Source of the DNA: an uncultured Oscillospiraceae bacterium
GTDB lineage: Bacteria; Bacillota; Clostridia; Oscillospirales; Oscillospiraceae
DNA length: 64,000 nucleotides
Direction: 5' to 3'
NCBI GenBank assembly: GCA_934613505.1
Contig: CAKTTB010000006.1
Location: 1-64,000 of the forward strand
Positions within the stretch are counted from its first letter, which is position 1, and each line of letters opens with the position of its first letter. The notes below the pieces were generated by a model, which was not told the DNA's origin, made no database searches, and worked only from the letters and a program-made list of their open reading frames with translations. Below, piece after piece: positions 63,366-64,000 of this stretch. The position numbers and the translations under genes are program-made.

Positions 63366-63812
63366 TCAGCCCTCCTTGACCTCGATCTTCAGTTCGGCGT
63401 TGATCTCATAGCCGAGCTTGCACTTGACGGTATAGACGCCGACCTGCTTGATCGGCTCGTCAAGGACGATCTTCCGCTTGTCGAGCTTGATGCCGGACTG
63501 CTTTGCGAGCGCATCGGCAATTTCGACGTTCGTGATCGAGCCGAACAGACGGCCGGCTCCGCCGCCCTTGGCGGTCACGACGACGGTCATGTCCTTCATG
63601 CGCTTGCTGATGTCCAGCGCCTCTGCACGCTCCTTGGCCTGACGCTCCTGCGCGGCCTTGTCGTTCATGCGCATCGTGTTCACATTATCGGCGGTCGCTT
63701 CCTGCGCGAGCTTTCTGGGCAGCAGGAAATTGCGGGCATAGCCGTCGGAGACCTCGATCATCTGGCCGCGCTTGCCCTGGCCGCGGACGTCCTGTGTCAA
63801 AATAACTTTCAT
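63366..63812 (-). CDS. rplI: 50S ribosomal protein L9
   Basis: The 148-residue protein begins MKVILTQDVRGQGKRGQMIEVSDGYARNFL, the L9 N-terminal domain, followed by a long helix and the C-terminal RNA-binding domain (GRLFGSITNVEIADAL). The ATG at 63812 follows GAAAGGAG. It sits between gdpP and dnaB. Confidence 0.97.
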   Translation of the reverse strand: MKVILTQDVRGQGKRGQMIEVSDGYARNFLLPRKLAQEATADNVNTMRMNDKAAQERQAKERAEALDISKRMKDMTVVVTAKGGGAGRLFGSITNVEIADALAKQSGIKLDKRKIVLDEPIKQVGVYTVKCKLGYEINAELKIEVKEG

Positions 63813-63859
63813 CGTAAAAAACTCCTTTCGGGGATAAATCAATATAAAAATGGTATCAA

Positions 63860-64000
63860 TTACGCGTAAAAAGCGTCGATGGACGCGACAAGCTCCTGCA
63901 AAACCTCCCGCACGGGCTTGCCTTTGATCTGCGCGCCGGCTGTTGCGCCGTTGCCGCCGCCGCCGAGCTTTTCCAGAACGACCTGTACGTTGCACGCACC
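63860..64000 (-). CDS. gdpP: GdpP-type cyclic-di-AMP phosphodiesterase, 3' end
   Basis: Only the last 46 codons are visible: NVQVVLEKLGGGGNGATAGA and the terminal helix VREVLQELVASIDAFYA. This is the end of a DHHA1 domain, in which a GGGH-like loop binds substrate; here the loop reads GGGGN. The position before rplI-dnaB is the usual place of gdpP, which degrades c-di-AMP. The 5' part lies outside the window. Confidence 0.85.
   Translation of the reverse strand, partial: GACNVQVVLEKLGGGGNGATAGAQIKGKPVREVLQELVASIDAFYA

Overview
This 64 kb window looks like chromosome from a GC-rich, endospore-forming, anaerobic member of the Clostridia, most likely Oscillospiraceae. The evidence is spoVAD-spoVAE, a T-box ahead of leuS, addAB, an SLH-domain exoenzyme, BMP-type nucleoside uptake genes, lipoprotein-anchored solute-binding proteins and Clostridia-like housekeeping gene order (smc-ftsY; rdgB-yhbY-nadD/yqeK-LCP-rsfS-leuS; gdpP-rplI-dnaB-tilS-hpt-ftsH). 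Genus cannot be fixed from the sequence alone. No rRNA, tRNA, CRISPR array or prophage was seen.

Layout. 1-0.7 kb: remnant of an IS66-family element. 0.9-3 kb: a CorC/HlyC membrane protein and a nicotinamidase-like hydrolase. 3.1-5.6 kb: a compact operon of a MarR regulator, a serine-palmitoyltransferase-like enzyme and a short-chain dehydrogenase, which together look like the first two steps of sphingoid-base (or sulfonolipid) synthesis. This is the most unusual system in the window. 5.6-16.6 kb: a carbohydrate block with YesL, an ABC sugar importer without its own ATPase, a LacI regulator with a matching operator, 4-alpha-glucanotransferase, glycogen/maltodextrin phosphorylase, and a D-aminoacylase-type amidohydrolase with an anomalous AT-rich patch. 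16.9-18 kb: monocistronic gap. 18-24.2 kb: two paralogous lipoproteins that fuse a propeller-like N-terminal half to a solute-binding domain, flanking a MATE exporter. 24.2-31.3 kb: a complete nucleoside import and cleavage operon (BMP lipoprotein, double ATPase, two permeases, two nucleoside hydrolases) carrying a MITE-like inverted repeat.

32-50.6 kb: core genes for chromosome organisation (smc), targeting (ftsY), nucleotide-pool cleaning, ribosome assembly, NAD synthesis (a nadD-yqeK fusion), wall polymer attachment (LCP), leuS under T-box control, rpsU and addBA. 50.7-52.5 kb: spoVAE, spoVAD and a small conserved-looking unknown. 52.7-58.2 kb: a secreted SLH 5'-nucleotidase, a DUF5662 protein, a TusA-like/YedE pair and a radical SAM protein. 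58.2-64 kb: ftsH, hpt, tilS, dnaB, rplI and the 3' end of gdpP, all on the minus strand.

How the genes fit together. The SLH nucleotidase, the BMP importer, the two nucleoside hydrolases and hpt form a plausible path from extracellular nucleotides to intracellular purine nucleotides. The sugar importer, MalQ and the phosphorylase form a maltodextrin path under LacI control. Most genes have strong Shine-Dalgarno sites, and many operon genes overlap by 1-11 bases. Rho-independent terminators are clear and well formed throughout.
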